A DNA stretch of 64,000 bases, from positions 310,001 to 374,000 of the forward strand of contig MGPQ01000010.1 of assembly GCA_001797465.1 (NCBI GenBank), read 5' to 3'. Position 1 is the stretch's first letter. Every line of letters starts with the position of its first letter. Both the position numbers and the translations under genes were made by a program. This document shows positions 1 through 8,851 of the stretch, in pieces. Under the pieces are notes generated by a model, which made no database searches, had not been told where the DNA came from, and was given only the letters and a program-made list of their open reading frames with translations. This DNA is from Deltaproteobacteria bacterium GWB2_55_19. GTDB taxonomy: Bacteria > Desulfobacterota > GWC2-55-46.

Positions 1-252
1 ATTATGAAGGCCTCAGCAGAGCACGGGATCGATCTTAATTTTTCGTATGTCGTAGGCGACAAGGGGTCTGATATCGAGCTTGCGTTTAACGCCGGGGCAA
101 AAGGCGTCCTCGTCCTTACCGGCAAGGGGAAGGGCGAATTGCAGAAGCTTAAACGCCCCGCCGGGTTCGTAGCCGAAGACCTTACGGGCGCGGTCCTCTG
201 GATACTCGACGACCTTAAAAGGCGGGGCGCGTCCTTGCCGAACTCCGGATGA
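1..252 (+). CDS. gmhB: Heptose-1,7-bisphosphate 7-phosphatase (GmhB), C-terminal fragment
   Basis: The reading frame is open from the first base, so only the last 83 or so codons are present and the N-terminal catalytic aspartates lie outside the window. The fragment carries the HAD-superfamily motif IV region (VGDKGSDIELAFNAG, acidic Mg-binding residues) followed by a GKGKGE stretch typical of GmhB and histidinol-phosphatase-type HAD enzymes. GmhB removes the C7 phosphate from D-glycero-D-manno-heptose 1,7-bisphosphate in the ADP-heptose pathway. The next gene is a heptosyltransferase 9 nt downstream and a heptose-7-phosphate kinase lies at 13.2 kb, which fits this role. HisB-type phosphatase is the alternative, judged less likely from context. 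Confidence 0.75.
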   Translation: MMKASAEHGIDLNFSYVVGDKGSDIELAFNAGAKGVLVLTGKGKGELQKLKRPAGFVAEDLTGAVLWILDDLKRRGASLPNSG

Positions 253-261
253 GCCTTGAAT

Positions 262-1269
262 ATGAAGGTCCTTATCATAAAGCTCTCATCTATCGGCGAC
301 TGCGTCCAGACGCTTCCGGCGCTTTATTCCTTGAGAAAAGGGCTCGGGTCCAAGGGGGCGAAGGCGCGTGTAGACTGGCTTGTGGAGGAGGCGGCAAGCT
401 CGGTACTTAAGGACAACCCGCTCCTCGACAACCTCATTGTGGTAAAGCGGGGCTGGCTCAGGAATTTCAGGGAGAACCTCAAGGCCGCAAGACGCATCAA
501 AAAAGAGGGCTACGACATAGTCGTCGATTTTCAGGGGCTCCTTAAGAGCGGCGTATGGGTAATGCTCTCCGGCGGCAGGCGAAAGGTCGGCTTCAGGAAC
601 GGGAGGGAGTTGAGCCGCCTGTTCCTGAACGAAAAGCTCCCGCCGTTTGACATAGAGAGGCACGCGGTCGACAGGTACCTTGACCTCGCCCGTTATCTCG
701 GCGGGGAAAAAGGGGAGGCGGTCTTTCCGCTCGACGTGGAGCGAGAAAAGGCCGTTGTAAAAAGAAAGGTCGAAAAGTCGGGGATAAAAGGCCCGTTCTT
801 CGTCATCGTCCCCCGCGCCAGGTGGGAGACCAAACTATGGAAGGACGACAGGTTCATAGAGCTCTCGAAGAGGCTTATTGAAAAGACCGGCCTCTCGGTT
901 GTGATAGCCGGCGGCGCCGTGGATAAAAAGAGCCTCGGAGATATGGCCGGGGCCATAGGGGAAAAAGCGGCAAGCCTCGCCGGAGCGACGGACTTAAAGG
1001 AGCTCGCCGCGCTCTTCAGGCTCTCCAAGGGTGTCGTCACGGTGGACTCAGGCCCCATGCACCTCGCCTCCGCCTCCGGGGCGAAGGTAGTCGCCCTGTT
1101 CGGCCCAACGGCCCCGTGGCGGACCGGCCCCTTCGGGGCCGGTCACGTCGTCATAAGAAAGGGGATAGAGTGCAGTCCGTGTTTCAAGCGGGCTTGCAAT
1201 GACCCCAAGTGCATGACCGGGATAACGGTAGACGAGGCGCTCGAAGGGGCGCTTAAAATCCTTAAATAG
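262..1269 (+). CDS. waaC: LPS heptosyltransferase I-like (GT9)
   Basis: This is a GT9 family ADP-heptose:LPS heptosyltransferase of about 335 residues, the usual length. The N-terminus has the hallmark IIKLSSIGDCVQTLPAL, resembling WaaC. The C-terminal nucleotide-binding half has VDSGPMHLA and ALFGPT, followed by a cysteine cluster (ECSPC...C...C) seen in many GT9 enzymes. It would add the first heptose to Kdo-lipid A on the cytoplasmic face of the inner membrane. The ATG at 262 is preferred over a TTG two codons earlier. It lies directly behind gmhB and 6 nt before a PAP2 phosphatase gene, so the three are probably co-transcribed. Confidence 0.85.
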   Translation: MKVLIIKLSSIGDCVQTLPALYSLRKGLGSKGAKARVDWLVEEAASSVLKDNPLLDNLIVVKRGWLRNFRENLKAARRIKKEGYDIVVDFQGLLKSGVWVMLSGGRRKVGFRNGRELSRLFLNEKLPPFDIERHAVDRYLDLARYLGGEKGEAVFPLDVEREKAVVKRKVEKSGIKGPFFVIVPRARWETKLWKDDRFIELSKRLIEKTGLSVVIAGGAVDKKSLGDMAGAIGEKAASLAGATDLKELAALFRLSKGVVTVDSGPMHLASASGAKVVALFGPTAPWRTGPFGAGHVVIRKGIECSPCFKRACNDPKCMTGITVDEALEGALKILK

Positions 1270-1275
1270 GGCGAT

Positions 1276-1869
1276 ATGGAATTTTTTTCAAATATTGACA
1301 GGGAGGTCTTTCTCCTTGTAAACCACGGGTTCACATCAGGCGCCCTTGACTCGGTCATGGTCTATGTGACCGATAAGTTCAATTTTCTGGGTGCGATTAT
1401 CGTCGCGGCCATATTGATACTCGTCCTCGGGAAGAGAAAAGACAGGGTCGGCCTCATCCTCCTCGTAGTCCTCGTGCTTTTGAGCGACCTCGCCTCGAAC
1501 CTCTTGAAGCATGCCTTCATGAGGGTGCGGCCGTGCGACGCGATAGAGGGGGTGCGCCTCCTTGTCGGGTGCGGAGGCTCGTACTCGCTCCCTTCCGGGC
1601 ATGCCACCAACATATTCTCCGCGATGGTCTTTCTGACATTGAGGTACAAAAAATTCGCCCCTGCCTTCCTCGTTATGGCGGTGGTGGTATCGTATTCAAG
1701 GGTCTACGTCGGGGTCCATTATCCCTTTGATGTGTTTTCCGGCGCGCTCCTCGGCTCCCTCATGGCCTATGGGTTCACGATCGCGGAGAATAGGTTCATC
1801 ACAGGGAAGTTCAAGCCGCTTGAGGCCCCCAGGGACGAAGACAAGGAGAGGGGCCGGTTTGAGGCATAG
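1276..1869 (+). CDS. PAP2-family membrane phosphatase
   Basis: This 197-residue protein has four to six hydrophobic segments and the three PAP2/acid phosphatase motifs in order: K-x6-RP (KHAFMRVRP), PSGH, and SR-x5-H-x3-D (SRVYVGVHYPFD). Family members dephosphorylate undecaprenyl pyrophosphate, lipid A or phosphatidic acid at the periplasmic face. In an LPS-core cluster a lipid A 1- or 4'-phosphatase or undecaprenyl-PP phosphatase role is likely, but the substrate cannot be read from the sequence. The 3' end overlaps the start of the next gene by about 11 nt. Confidence 0.88.
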   Translation: MEFFSNIDREVFLLVNHGFTSGALDSVMVYVTDKFNFLGAIIVAAILILVLGKRKDRVGLILLVVLVLLSDLASNLLKHAFMRVRPCDAIEGVRLLVGCGGSYSLPSGHATNIFSAMVFLTLRYKKFAPAFLVMAVVVSYSRVYVGVHYPFDVFSGALLGSLMAYGFTIAENRFITGKFKPLEAPRDEDKERGRFEA

Positions 1870-3352
1870 GAACCTTACCCTCTGCCTCATCGCGGTCCTC
1901 GCGGTCTCAAGGGTCCTCTACATCGTCTACGGCCCCTTTGACGTCTCGCCTGACGAGGCGCACTACTGGGAGTGGTCGAGGAGGCTCGACCTCTCGTATT
2001 ACAGCAAAGGGCCGGGTGTCGCCTACGTCATAGCCTTCTTCACCTCCATCCTCGGCCCGACGGAGTTGGGCATTCGGCTCGGGGCCGTGGTATTCTCGTC
2101 CCTTACTACATACCTCATATACCTCATCGGCAGGGATGTTTTTAAGAGCGAGCCAGCCGGGTCCTGGGGCGCGCTACTCGTGAATGTTACGCCCATATTC
2201 TCCATAGGCGCGATACTCATGACGACCGACGTCCTCTTTATCTTCTTCTGGGTCCTCGCCGTCTACTGCCTCGCAAGGGCCCTTAACGGACGAACCTATT
2301 GGTGGTACTTGTCCGGCCTCGTCATAGGGCTCGGCTTCCTCTCCAAGTACACGATGGTCTTCATGTATTTCTCGCTCTTCCTCATCCTCGTCTCCTCGAA
2401 GCAGGAGAGGAGGTGGTTTTTAAGGCCCGAGCCGTACATCATGGGGCTCATAAGCCTCATAGCCGTAACCCCCGTTATATACTGGAATATTTCCCACGGA
2501 CAGGTTACAATCAGGCACACAATTGGGCAGGCCCATCTGGGTAGCGGTGGCCTTGCTCTCTCCTCGCTCGGAGATTTTTTCGGTTCTCAGGCGGCGCTTG
2601 CGACCCCGCTCATATTCATCGGGCTTATATACGGGCTTGCGAGGTGCGCGGTTAAGGGCTGGAGAGAGGCAAAAAGCGGCCTCCTCCTCGTCTTCTTCGC
2701 AGGCGCGCCTCTTTTTTTATTTTTCGCGATAAAGTCCCTCCACGCCAAGGTCCAGGCGAACTGGGCCGTCGCCGCGTACGCCGCGGCGTTCCCCGCGGCT
2801 CTATGGGCGATCGAGGGGTTCAGCAAGGGCCGGGTCAGGGCCTTGAAGGCGGCTACTATCGTCATGGCGGTCGCCGCCACTTTAATAGCATACTTTCCGT
2901 GGACGCTCGGTGCATTCGGGGCGAGCCTCCTAAGACGCCCCCCGTATAACAGGGTTACGGGCTGGGCCGAGCTCGGCGAGAACGTCTCGCGCCGAAGTGT
3001 CGAGATGGCGAAAGAAGGCCCTTTTTTCATAGCGAGCGACACCTATCAGATAACGAGCGAGCTCGCGCTTTATACGAAGGGCAACCCCGTCGTATACAAC
3101 GTAGTCACTGGCGGGAGACGCATGAACCAGTACGACCTCTGGCCAGGGTACTTCGATTTGAAAGGCTATAACGCGCTCTACGTGAAGGGCGGCAATGCGG
3201 ATGCCGGGGGAGAGTTCATGGTGGCGTTCGAAAGGTGCGGGAAAGAGGCTGTAACTCTCCACTGGGGGGGGGAGCCTCTAAAGGACTTCACCGTCTTCCG
3301 CTGTTACGGCTTCAAGGGCATGGAAAGGCCCAATGAGTACGAGACATACTGA
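1859..3352 (+). CDS. GT39/PMT_2 family glycosyltransferase, polytopic
   Basis: This protein of about 497 residues has many membrane helices and the N-terminal signature SPDEAHYWEW with the conserved acidic pair of the dolichyl-phosphate-mannosyltransferase/ArnT family, followed by SKGPG. Such enzymes use polyprenyl-phosphate sugars as donors on the periplasmic side. The open frame extends further upstream, but that part overlaps the PAP2 gene in another frame and is not protein-like. A TTG at 1859 with AAGGAGAGG just upstream is the best start. The next gene is a DPM1-like GT2 that could make the lipid-linked donor. Transfer to lipid A, core or protein is possible; the acceptor is unknown. 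Confidence 0.82.
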   Translation: MRHRNLTLCLIAVLAVSRVLYIVYGPFDVSPDEAHYWEWSRRLDLSYYSKGPGVAYVIAFFTSILGPTELGIRLGAVVFSSLTTYLIYLIGRDVFKSEPAGSWGALLVNVTPIFSIGAILMTTDVLFIFFWVLAVYCLARALNGRTYWWYLSGLVIGLGFLSKYTMVFMYFSLFLILVSSKQERRWFLRPEPYIMGLISLIAVTPVIYWNISHGQVTIRHTIGQAHLGSGGLALSSLGDFFGSQAALATPLIFIGLIYGLARCAVKGWREAKSGLLLVFFAGAPLFLFFAIKSLHAKVQANWAVAAYAAAFPAALWAIEGFSKGRVRALKAATIVMAVAATLIAYFPWTLGAFGASLLRRPPYNRVTGWAELGENVSRRSVEMAKEGPFFIASDTYQITSELALYTKGNPVVYNVVTGGRRMNQYDLWPGYFDLKGYNALYVKGGNADAGGEFMVAFERCGKEAVTLHWGGEPLKDFTVFRCYGFKGMERPNEYETY

Positions 3353-4316
3353 CACACGACGGAGGGTACGTTTGGAAGAGTCGGTTTCCATAGTCATACC
3401 GGTTTTTGAGGAAGAAGAGAGCCTGCCCCACCTCTACAAGGCTATAAAAGCAGTCACGGAAAAGCTCAAGAGGAAGTGCGAGATAGTCTTCGTGGACGAC
3501 GGCTCAAAGGACGGGACCTTCAGGATACTCGAATCCATCCAGAAGAAGGACCCCTCGGTCGTCGTCGTATCCTTCAGGCGCAACTTCGGCCAGACCGCGG
3601 CCATGGCCGCCGGGTTCGAGTATGCCTCAGGCGACATCATCGTCACGATGGACGCCGACCTCCAGAACGACCCGGACGACATACCGAAGCTCCTCGAAAA
3701 GATAAAGGACTGCGACGTCGTCAGCGGCTGGAGGAAGAACAGGCAGGACAAGTTCTTATCGAGAAGGCTCCCCTCGATGATGGCCAACGGGCTCATATCG
3801 AAGGTCACCGGGGTCGCGCTCCATGATTACGGTTGCACGTTGAAGGCCTACCGTAAAGAGGTCATAAAGAACGTCCGTCTCTACGGTGAGATGCACAGGT
3901 TCATACCGGCGATAGCGAGCTGGGTGGGTGCGACCATCACAGAGGTCGAGACAACCCACCACGCGAGGAAGTTCGGGAAATCCAAGTACGGGATATCGAG
4001 GACCATAAGGGTCATACTCGACCTCATAACGGTAAAGTTCCTGCAATCTTTCTCAACGCGGCCCATACACGCCTTCGGCCCCGGAGGGCTCGCCATGGGC
4101 GCGATCGGGTTTTTCATCGCGCTCTACCTGAGTTTTGAAAAGCTCTTCATGGGCAAGGCCATAGGCGGGAGGCCCCTCCTCATACTCGCCGTACTCCTCA
4201 TAATCTTAGGGGTCCAGCTCGTCATAATGGGGTTGCTCGGCGAGATGCTCGCGAGGATATACCACGAGTCCCAGGGCAAGCCCATATATACGGTCAAAAA
4301 GGTGTTAGGCAGATGA
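3333..4316 (+). CDS. Polyprenyl-phosphate glycosyltransferase (GT2, DPM1/ArnC-like)
   Basis: This 327-residue protein has an N-terminal GT-A domain with VSIVIPVFEEE, VDDGSKDGT and the metal-binding MDADLQNDP motif, followed by two C-terminal membrane helices (about residues 235-305). This architecture is shared by ArnC, DPM1 and GtrB enzymes, which load a sugar from a nucleotide donor onto undecaprenyl phosphate. The gene overlaps the GT39 gene by 20 nt and the following flippase-like gene by 4 nt. The simple reading is a donor-synthesis, translocation and transfer module. The sugar is not identifiable. Confidence 0.88.
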   Translation: MSTRHTDTRRRVRLEESVSIVIPVFEEEESLPHLYKAIKAVTEKLKRKCEIVFVDDGSKDGTFRILESIQKKDPSVVVVSFRRNFGQTAAMAAGFEYASGDIIVTMDADLQNDPDDIPKLLEKIKDCDVVSGWRKNRQDKFLSRRLPSMMANGLISKVTGVALHDYGCTLKAYRKEVIKNVRLYGEMHRFIPAIASWVGATITEVETTHHARKFGKSKYGISRTIRVILDLITVKFLQSFSTRPIHAFGPGGLAMGAIGFFIALYLSFEKLFMGKAIGGRPLLILAVLLIILGVQLVIMGLLGEMLARIYHESQGKPIYTVKKVLGR

Positions 4317-5281
4317 AGAACGTCATTTCGGTCATAGTAAAGATAGGCGTCTCCATCGCCATCCTGTATTTCCTCTTCAGGAACATCGACCTGGAGGCGT
4401 TTTTAAGGACCGTCCTCGCCGTCAACCCCTATGCGGTCGTCTTCGTCGCCCTCCTCTTCATAGCCTCTCAGGCGACCTCTGCCTTCCGCTGGTCGATAAT
4501 ACTCAGGAAGGACATGGACATATCGTATTTTAAGCTCCTCTCCATCTACTTCGTCGGGATGTTCTTCAACAACTTCCTCCCGACGATGGTCGGCGGGGAC
4601 CTCGTGAAGGGCTACTACCTCTACAAGCACACGAAGAAGGGCGACGTCTCGCTCGCCTCCATATTCATGGACAGGTACTCGGGTTTTTCCGCCCTCATGG
4701 TGATAACCTCCATCGCGCTCATCTTCGGATACCCGCTGATCGCAGGCACCGGGCTCCCGTTCTTTTTCGCGCTCCTCATAGGCGGGTTCACCCTTATGTC
4801 TCTCATCATCTGGGTGGGGCCCCTTCACAAGTGGGCGATGGACATACTCGCCAGGGTCCATTTCTACGGCATAAACAAGAAGATAGACACCTTTTACAGG
4901 GTGCTCATGGGGTACAAGAGCCACAAGGACATACTCTGGAAGATATTCGTCTGCTCGGTCTTTGTCCAGGTCGGCGTCATGGTCGGGTATTACTTTCTGG
5001 GGCGCGGCCTCGGCATGGACGTGCCGATAACGTACTTCTTCCTCTTTATCCCCCTGACGACGGCGGTATCGATGCTCCCCATATCGCTATCCGGCCTCGG
5101 CATAAGGGAGGGCGCGTTCGTGTTCCTCTTTACGCGCGTAGGAGCTACCACGGAGCAGGCGCTTACGCTCTCGCTCATGTGGTTCGTCATCCAGGCGCTG
5201 GTGTCCATCGCCGGCGGCATCGAGTACGTGAGGATGGGCGGGAAAAAAGCGGCGTTCGGCAAGGAGCCGCTGGACAGTTAA
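4313..5281 (+). CDS. Flippase-like membrane protein (LPG_synthase_TM/UPF0104)
   Basis: This 322-residue polytopic protein matches the lysylphosphatidylglycerol-synthase transmembrane (AglD/MprF N-terminal) family. It shows FFNNFLPTMVGGDLVKGYYLYK near residue 85 and LPISLSGLGIREGAF near residue 255, both hallmarks of the family. It has about eight hydrophobic segments and no aminoacyl-transfer domain. Family members are thought to move lipids or lipid-linked sugars across the inner membrane. The 4-nt overlap with the DPM1-like gene supports a role in handling a polyprenyl-linked sugar; that is inference. Confidence 0.83.
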   Translation: MKNVISVIVKIGVSIAILYFLFRNIDLEAFLRTVLAVNPYAVVFVALLFIASQATSAFRWSIILRKDMDISYFKLLSIYFVGMFFNNFLPTMVGGDLVKGYYLYKHTKKGDVSLASIFMDRYSGFSALMVITSIALIFGYPLIAGTGLPFFFALLIGGFTLMSLIIWVGPLHKWAMDILARVHFYGINKKIDTFYRVLMGYKSHKDILWKIFVCSVFVQVGVMVGYYFLGRGLGMDVPITYFFLFIPLTTAVSMLPISLSGLGIREGAFVFLFTRVGATTEQALTLSLMWFVIQALVSIAGGIEYVRMGGKKAAFGKEPLDS

Positions 5282-5351
5282 AGCCTTTTGCGACCCGTTT
5301 TTTTGTGTTATATTCCAAGTTCTTAGAATTTCTACGGAGGTAAATTCCCCA

Positions 5352-5522
5352 ATGCCGATAGACAAGGAGCTCCTCGATATCCTTGCATGCCCCAAGTGCA
5401 AGGGCAAGATAAGGCTGAGTGACAAGAAGGACGGGCTCATCTGCGAAAAATGCAGACTCGTCTACCCGATCAAGGACGACATCCCCATAATGCTCATCGA
5501 CGAGGCGGCCCCCCTGAAGTAG
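5352..5522 (+). CDS. Trm112-family small zinc-ribbon protein
   Basis: This 56-residue protein begins MPIDKELLDILACPKC and contains two CxxC pairs (CPKC and CEKC), ending with the YPIKDDIPIML signature of the Trm112/YcaR family. Bacterial YcaR-type proteins are often encoded within or beside LPS genes (next to lpxK and kdsB in E. coli), but their function is poorly defined; eukaryotic and archaeal Trm112 activates methyltransferases. GGAGG at 5336-5340 sits 11 nt before the ATG, which fixes the start. The next gene starts 6 nt after the stop. Confidence 0.85.
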   Translation: MPIDKELLDILACPKCKGKIRLSDKKDGLICEKCRLVYPIKDDIPIMLIDEAAPLK

Positions 5523-5528
5523 GCTCGC

Positions 5529-6278
5529 ATGGAGAAGGTCACCGTAACCATAGTCGCCCTGAACGAGGAGGACTACATCGGCGACTGCCTCGAGAGCGTC
5601 TCCTGGGCCGACGAGATCATCGTCTCGGACTCCGGCTCGACCGACAGGACGGTCGAGATATGCCGTTCCCACGGGGCGAAGGTCTTCTCGGACAAGTGGC
5701 TGGGCTTCGGGGGGCAGAAAAACCTATGCGCCGGGAGGGCCGCCCATGGATGGATACTTAACCTCGACGCCGACGAGAGGGTGACGCCGGAGCTTAAGTC
5801 CGAGATTAGAGATGTCCTGGAGGGGCCGGACAAGGACGGATATCATATTCCGAGGAAGAATTATCTCGGAAAGGTCTGGATAAGACACTGCTGGTATCCG
5901 GACTATACGCTCCGCCTTTACAGGAAGGAGAGAGGCGCTTACACGAATAAATGCCATGCCTCGGTAGTTGTCAAGGGGCCCGGCGGACGCCTCAAAAATC
6001 CTCTAGTCCACCTCTCATACAGGGACATTACGGATTACATGGAGCGGCTTCAGAAGTATTCCACCCTTGCCGCAAAGGATATGCTTGAGGAGGGGCGGGA
6101 GGCCGCGGTCGCGGACCTTGTTTTGAGGCCCCAGGCCGCCTTTTTGAAGATGTACGTAATGAAACGGGGTTTCCTTGACGGGACGCTCGGTTTTATCCTA
6201 TCCCTCCTTAACGCCTACTACACGCTGGCAAAGTACTCCAAACTCTGGGAAATGAAAAGGGGAAAGGCCGCGTCTTGA
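5529..6278 (+). CDS. GT2 glycosyltransferase, WaaE/KdtX-like
   Basis: This 249-residue single-domain GT-A enzyme has VTIVALNEEDYIG, SDSGSTDRT and the metal-binding LDADER motif. LSWADEII-like and WLGFGGQKN segments are characteristic of the WaaE/KdtX subfamily, which adds a beta-1,4-glucose to heptose I of the LPS core. No membrane segment precedes the catalytic domain, and a C-terminal amphipathic region may bind the membrane. It follows the Trm112-like gene by 6 nt. About 180 nt separate it from the next gene, with a hairpin between, so it may close the first transcription unit. Confidence 0.83.
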   Translation: MEKVTVTIVALNEEDYIGDCLESVSWADEIIVSDSGSTDRTVEICRSHGAKVFSDKWLGFGGQKNLCAGRAAHGWILNLDADERVTPELKSEIRDVLEGPDKDGYHIPRKNYLGKVWIRHCWYPDYTLRLYRKERGAYTNKCHASVVVKGPGGRLKNPLVHLSYRDITDYMERLQKYSTLAAKDMLEEGREAAVADLVLRPQAAFLKMYVMKRGFLDGTLGFILSLLNAYYTLAKYSKLWEMKRGKAAS

Positions 6279-6346
6279 AGAGAGGCTACCCCGGCCCTAA
6301 CGCTTTGATTTAACTATGAAATCCGCTGGCAAGGGGGCCGGCTACG

Positions 6347-6379
6347 GCGCCTTGCGCTTAAGGCGCTTCTCTTGCTTTT
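6347..6379 (+). terminator. Weak intrinsic terminator candidate
   Basis: A 7-bp GC-rich stem (GCGCCTT/AAGGCGC, loop of 6) at 6347-6366 is followed by the pyrimidine-rich TTCTCTTGCTTTT. It lies between the WaaE-like gene and the next heptosyltransferase gene. The U-tract is interrupted, so efficiency is doubtful. Confidence 0.4.
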
Positions 6380-6462
6380 AGGCCTTTGACAGAGTACAAT
6401 ATCCCGGATCGGATATTCGGCCTCAGGCGTATCGTTCAGAGGTCAATCGGAGAGGCGCGCGC

Positions 6463-7659
6463 GTGGAATTCAAGGGCGTAAACAAGATACTTATACTGAA
6501 GCTCCGGCTCATCGGAGACGTGCTCCTCACGGTCCCTGTCATAAAGGCCCTGAAGGGGGCGTTCCCGGGGGCGCGCATATCCGTGCTCGTAAACTCCGGC
6601 ACCGAGGAGATGCTCACAGAGAACCCTCTAATCGACGAGATAATCGTCTTTGAGAGGGGGCTTAAAAAGGCCGCGCTCGCCAAGAGGGTAAAAGGGGAAC
6701 TCCGGCTCGTAAAGGAGCTCCGCAGGCGCGGCTTTGACATGACCGTCGATCTTACGAGCGGAGACAGGCCCGCGCTCCTCGGTTTTATGACAGGCGCGAG
6801 GTACAGGCTCGGCTTCGACCCGGCAGGCAAGGGCTTTGCCGGGAAGAAATACCTCTATACGCATCTGGCGAAGAGGCCGAGGCTCAAGCACGTGGTCTTA
6901 CGCGATTTGACGCTCCTGGAGGCCTTCGGCATAGGCAGGAAGGGCCTCTCGATAGATATTTACACCTCGCCTTCGGATGAGGCCTTTATGGAGAGGCTCC
7001 TCAAGGAGGCGGTCTGCTCGAATTCCCGGTTCGTCCACGTCCACCCCACGGCCTCTGAGTTCTACAAGTGCTGGACGGACGAAGGCATGGCTCAGGTAAT
7101 GGACGCGATTGAGGGCGCGGGTTTGAGGGCTGTCGTCACCTCAGGCCCCGCCCAAAGGGAGCTTGATATGGTCGCCTCCATCTTAAGCCGCATGAAGACG
7201 AGGCCAGTCGACCTCTCCGGGAGGCTGGGGTTAAAGCACCTGGCTGTCCTCTCCAGGCGCGCTGTTCTTTTTTTCGGGGTGGACACCGCGCCCATGCACA
7301 TAGCCGCGGCGGTCGGCACCCCGGTAGTCGCGCTCTTCGGGCCGAGCGGCGCCTTTGACTGGGGGCCGTGGGACAACTCGGAGAACTCAAGGCCGGGCAA
7401 GGGCTTCGGCGGCGACGGGGAGGCCTCGATCCAGTCGCCTTATACGGAGTTAAGGGGCGTGCAGACCTCGGGCGCGCATACGATCATACAGAGGGGCTGG
7501 GAGTGCGTCCCGTGCGGGAAAAAGGGGTGCAAGGCCTCCGGCAAAAGCGACTGCCTCGCGGACTTGACGGCCGAAGAGGTGAGAGCCGTCATCATCGAAA
7601 GGCTTAAAGTACCGGCGTACAGGGGGGCTAAGGTAATACCGTTTCGCGGTACGCGTTGA
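6463..7659 (+). CDS. GT9 heptosyltransferase, WaaQ-like
   Basis: This is a 398-residue GT9 protein, longer than WaaC because of an insert of about 40 residues before the final cysteine cluster. The N-terminal ILILKLRLIGDVLLTVPVI most resembles WaaQ (heptosyltransferase III). The C-terminal half has VDTAPMHIA and ALFGPSG, then ECVPCGKKGC...C. The start is a GTG at 6463, with CGGAGAGG about 7 nt upstream. It probably transfers heptose or a related sugar to the inner core. It is the second of four GT9 genes in the cluster. Confidence 0.85.
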   Translation: MEFKGVNKILILKLRLIGDVLLTVPVIKALKGAFPGARISVLVNSGTEEMLTENPLIDEIIVFERGLKKAALAKRVKGELRLVKELRRRGFDMTVDLTSGDRPALLGFMTGARYRLGFDPAGKGFAGKKYLYTHLAKRPRLKHVVLRDLTLLEAFGIGRKGLSIDIYTSPSDEAFMERLLKEAVCSNSRFVHVHPTASEFYKCWTDEGMAQVMDAIEGAGLRAVVTSGPAQRELDMVASILSRMKTRPVDLSGRLGLKHLAVLSRRAVLFFGVDTAPMHIAAAVGTPVVALFGPSGAFDWGPWDNSENSRPGKGFGGDGEASIQSPYTELRGVQTSGAHTIIQRGWECVPCGKKGCKASGKSDCLADLTAEEVRAVIIERLKVPAYRGAKVIPFRGTR

Positions 7660-7738
7660 GCTTGCCGTCAAAAAGACCCTGTATCCGATAATCAGCCCCC
7701 CGGTCAACGGTTTTTCTTAATATCCTCTGTTGGGTGTA

Positions 7739-8851
7739 ATGGCAAAATTTCATCATAAGGCGCTGGAACTCATCTTCAGGGCGATAAGCAGGAACGATGC
7801 CGTTCCGCCGGCGTTTTCTCCCGGCAAGGTCAAAGGCATCCTCCTTGTGAATACCACCGCCATAGGGGATACCCTACTGTCAACTCCGGCGATACGGGCG
7901 GTGCGAAGCGGGTTTCCGGATGCCCGCATATCCGCGCTCGTGAGCAAAAGCGCGTTCCAGGTCTTAAAGGGGAGCCCGAGGATAGACGAGTTCATAATGC
8001 ATCCGGGGAAGCTTAACATGGGAAACATCCTGAGGCTTCCCGGGCTCGTCAAAAGCCTTAAAAGACGGGCCTTCGATCTTGTGATAGTCCTTCACGCGAA
8101 AGACCCCGACGCCGGGCCGCTCGCGTATCTTACGGGCGCCCCGTGGAGGCTGGGCTGGACGGAAAGCAGGTTTTCTTTTCTCTTCACGATGGCTGTGCCG
8201 ACCACGGCCATTGAGCACGGGGTCGATATAAAGCTTAAGCACCTGGAGAGGCTCGGGGTAAGGTCTAAAGAAAGGTCCCTTGAGATGTTCCTCTCAAGGG
8301 AGGATGAACTTGAGGCGGAAGCGGTATTAAAGGAGATCGAAAAAAGAAAAAGGCCTTTTGCCGTTATCCACCCCTTCGGGAGCAAGGAAGTGAAGTGGTG
8401 GCCCCTGGATAAGGTCGAAAGGTTTTCCGGGCTCCTTGCCGGGAGGTTTGACCTCACCCCGGTGATAATAGGAGACGCCTCGACGGCCTCTCTCGCCGAA
8501 AAGGCGGCAGAGAAGTGCAACGGCATATCGACGGCGGGGAAGCTTACGCTGCGCGGCGCGGCCGCGCTCATGGCCAGGGCGGCCTTTGTCCTCTCTACCG
8601 ACAGCGGACCGATGCACATGGCGCAGGCGCTTGGCGTCCCAACGATTGCGCTCTTCGGCCCCGACGACCCCAGGCTTACTGGCCCCTTGAACGGCAACAG
8701 CAACGTTGTGAGGGAATTGCTCCCGTGCGCGCCGTGCAGGAAAAAACAGTGCATCTATCCAGAGGTCAGGTGCATGACCGCGATCTCGCCTGAAAAGGTC
8801 TTAAGCCATGCGGAAAAGCTCGTCTTTCAGCGTATGCATACCCGCGCATAA
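7739..8851 (+). CDS. GT9 heptosyltransferase family protein
   Basis: This protein of about 370 residues has the GT9 N-terminal motif ILLVNTTAIGDTLLSTPAI near residue 35, behind a leader segment, and the C-terminal STDSGPMHMAQALG and ALFGPDDP motifs followed by a cysteine cluster (PCAPCRKKQC...C). The ATG at 7739 is used; a TTG three codons earlier is equally open. The acceptor is unknown, and a later heptose of the core is the natural guess. The 3' end overlaps the following GT2 gene by 44 nt. Confidence 0.83.
   Translation: MAKFHHKALELIFRAISRNDAVPPAFSPGKVKGILLVNTTAIGDTLLSTPAIRAVRSGFPDARISALVSKSAFQVLKGSPRIDEFIMHPGKLNMGNILRLPGLVKSLKRRAFDLVIVLHAKDPDAGPLAYLTGAPWRLGWTESRFSFLFTMAVPTTAIEHGVDIKLKHLERLGVRSKERSLEMFLSREDELEAEAVLKEIEKRKRPFAVIHPFGSKEVKWWPLDKVERFSGLLAGRFDLTPVIIGDASTASLAEKAAEKCNGISTAGKLTLRGAAALMARAAFVLSTDSGPMHMAQALGVPTIALFGPDDPRLTGPLNGNSNVVRELLPCAPCRKKQCIYPEVRCMTAISPEKVLSHAEKLVFQRMHTRA

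Noticed and set aside
1727-1858. N-terminal extension of the GT39 gene
   Set aside because: It lies in the PAP2 coding region in another frame and translates to Ser/Arg-rich noise; TTG 1859 has a good ribosome site.
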